From contig JAILLE010000020.1 in assembly GCA_024693285.1 (NCBI GenBank), forward strand, positions 62,001 to 126,000: a stretch of DNA of 64,000 bases, written 5' to 3'. This DNA is from Bacteroidales bacterium. GTDB taxonomy: Bacteria; Bacteroidota; Bacteroidia; Bacteroidales; UBA932. A program made the translations under genes and the position numbers. The stretch's first letter is position 1, and every line of letters begins with the position of its first letter. The notes below the pieces were generated by a model. It was not told the origin of the DNA, made no database searches, and saw nothing but the letters and a program-made list of their open reading frames with translations. Positions 62,920 through 64,000 of this stretch are shown here, one piece after another.

Positions 62920-64000
62920 ATACCTTAAATGTCTCTGGCTGGTTCCTGTGGTGGCGAACCTGGCCGGGAAATGGTTTGGTGTGTCATGGCTGGCGGCTTG
63001 CTCCAAGCCTTTGCTGATGCCTCTCATCGCCTTGTCAATATTCCTGCTTCTGAAGGAACATGATGTACGAGGCAGGCGTGTTTCTTTAATTATTCTAGCG
63101 TTAGTCGCCGGAACCATCGGGGATGTGCTTTTGATGTTCGGAGGCATTGGACCCTTTATGGCGGGTATCGTGGCGTTTTTCGTCGGTCACATCCTCTATT
63201 TCAGCGTATTACCGGCTCCATGGAAAGTCAAGGGAGTATTCGGAAAGATACTCGTGTCCCTTCTTTTCGCCTGTCTCGCCATTGTGGTTCTGACAGTTTT
63301 AGGACGATTTGATCTCGAAGGATCGCTTGGGGTCGCGGTCAGGGTCTACGCCTTCGCCTTCGTGTGCCTGATAACTGCTGCCATAGCCGCCGGTATAGAC
63401 AGAAGAAGGCCCTTATACTTTATTGCGGCGATTGGATTCCTCCTATTCGCCATCTCCGATACTTTCATCGCCATAGGAGATTTCACAGCGACAAAGGTAC
63501 CTCGTGGCGGCTTCATAGTCATGTCCACCTACATCGCCGCACAGGCGATTGTCGCGTTCTCTCTCGCTTGGCAGGAAATCCGTGATTTGGAGAAAACAGA
63601 ATATGGTGTCAGGGTTAGGAGGATATACGCCCTCCGGGATGCTTTAAAGGCCCGTGAGGACGCTTTCATCGAGGCGTTTGACAAGGATTTCGGGAAGGGA
63701 TCTTTTGAGACTTACACAACTGAGATAGGCTTTCTCTATAATGACATACGCCATACTTTGTCTCACCTTCGGGACTGGATGGAACCAGGTGCCCCGGCGA
63801 CCCCTATGGTTCTCTGGCCCGGTAAAAGCCGTGTCATTTCTGAGCCGTACGGAAAAGTCCTGGTAATTGGTCCGTTCAATTACCCTCTCCATCTGGTTGT
63901 GGCTCCTCTTGCCGCAGCTCTCGCCGCAGGTAATACTGCTGTCGTGAAGACGTCACGCCAGACTCCGAATGTTTCCCGTCTGGTCTCGGAAATGCTTACG
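62912..64000 (+). CDS. YhhN-like membrane domain fused to aldehyde dehydrogenase (3' end outside window)
   Basis: From the ATG at 62912 the frame stays open for 363 codons to the window edge. Residues 1-220 are a YhhN/TMEM86-like membrane domain (about eight hydrophobic segments, GTIGDVLLMF, FAISDTFIAIGDF). From about residue 235 the same frame reads as the N-terminal part of a class 3-like aldehyde dehydrogenase: RRIYALRDALKAREDAFIEA, DFGKGSFETYTTEIGF, EPYGKVLVIGPFNYPLHLVV and AALAAGNTAVVKTS. No ATG or GTG lies between the parts in this frame, and the first 15-20 residues usual for the dehydrogenase are missing. YhhN-type proteins can cleave lysoplasmalogen, which releases a fatty aldehyde, so a fused dehydrogenase would make sense. 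A frameshift or deletion joining two neighbouring genes is the main alternative. Confidence 0.75.
   Translation, partial: MNKYLKCLWLVPVVANLAGKWFGVSWLAACSKPLLMPLIALSIFLLLKEHDVRGRRVSLIILALVAGTIGDVLLMFGGIGPFMAGIVAFFVGHILYFSVLPAPWKVKGVFGKILVSLLFACLAIVVLTVLGRFDLEGSLGVAVRVYAFAFVCLITAAIAAGIDRRRPLYFIAAIGFLLFAISDTFIAIGDFTATKVPRGGFIVMSTYIAAQAIVAFSLAWQEIRDLEKTEYGVRVRRIYALRDALKAREDAFIEAFDKDFGKGSFETYTTEIGFLYNDIRHTLSHLRDWMEPGAPATPMVLWPGKSRVISEPYGKVLVIGPFNYPLHLVVAPLAAALAAGNTAVVKTSRQTPNVSRLVSEMLT

Overview
The window is one continuous stretch of a Bacteroidetes (Bacteroidales-like) chromosome. This rests on surface glycan-binding lipoproteins with IPT/TIG repeats, BACON-domain glycanases, the epimerase plus GH130 route for beta-mannan, a Bacteroidetes-type GNAT acyltransferase (GlsB-like), a TonB receptor, and several promoters that fit the Bacteroidetes consensus TTTG-N19-21-TAnnTTTG. 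Species cannot be told from the sequence. There is no phage, plasmid, CRISPR array or insertion sequence with a transposase.

Positions 1-14966 (plus strand) are the distal part of a polysaccharide utilisation locus for beta-mannan or glucomannan. In order: two surface glycan-binding proteins (the first cut by the window edge), GH26, GH5_4-like, GH26, GH130 mannosylglucose phosphorylase, GH31 with a PA14 insert, GH3, and a cellobiose/mannobiose 2-epimerase. A convergent minus-strand operon (19491-14963) adds a sulfatase, a TlpA-like thioredoxin, a GPH sugar:cation symporter and a secreted beta-propeller hydrolase-like lipoprotein. Together these give capture and cleavage outside, trimming in the periplasm, uptake by the symporter, epimerisation of mannobiose to mannosylglucose, and phosphorolysis to mannose-1-phosphate plus glucose. 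SusC, SusD and a regulator are not in the window and would be expected upstream.

Positions 19500-32300 hold a two-gene tRNA-Lys unit with its own promoter and terminator, manC, aqpZ, two tandem AGCS symporters, an FAD oxidoreductase, a GH2 enzyme, a MITE-like structured repeat, and an ettA-glsB-upp gene run. Positions 32353-38771 are a secreted isomerase-like protein and two GH127-type enzymes with a nucleoside kinase between them. Positions 38787-48495 hold ridA, a heterodimeric ABC exporter with a degenerate subunit, ccsB/ccsA-type cytochrome c maturation genes, PrsW and NfnAB, then a 750-base gene-free region with several short repeats.

Positions 48496-56383 hold metY, lrp and trmO, followed by a buk-ilvE-TPR-ferredoxin-VorB-type oxidoreductase cluster that looks like branched-chain amino acid fermentation. 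The end of the window has a TonB receptor and a run of M23 peptidase, MscS channel, purN and an unusual ORF joining a YhhN membrane domain to an aldehyde dehydrogenase, cut by the window end.

The most unusual signals are the YhhN-aldehyde dehydrogenase ORF, an in-frame palindromic repeat inside the epimerase, the MITE-like element after upp, and the repeat-rich spacer before metY.
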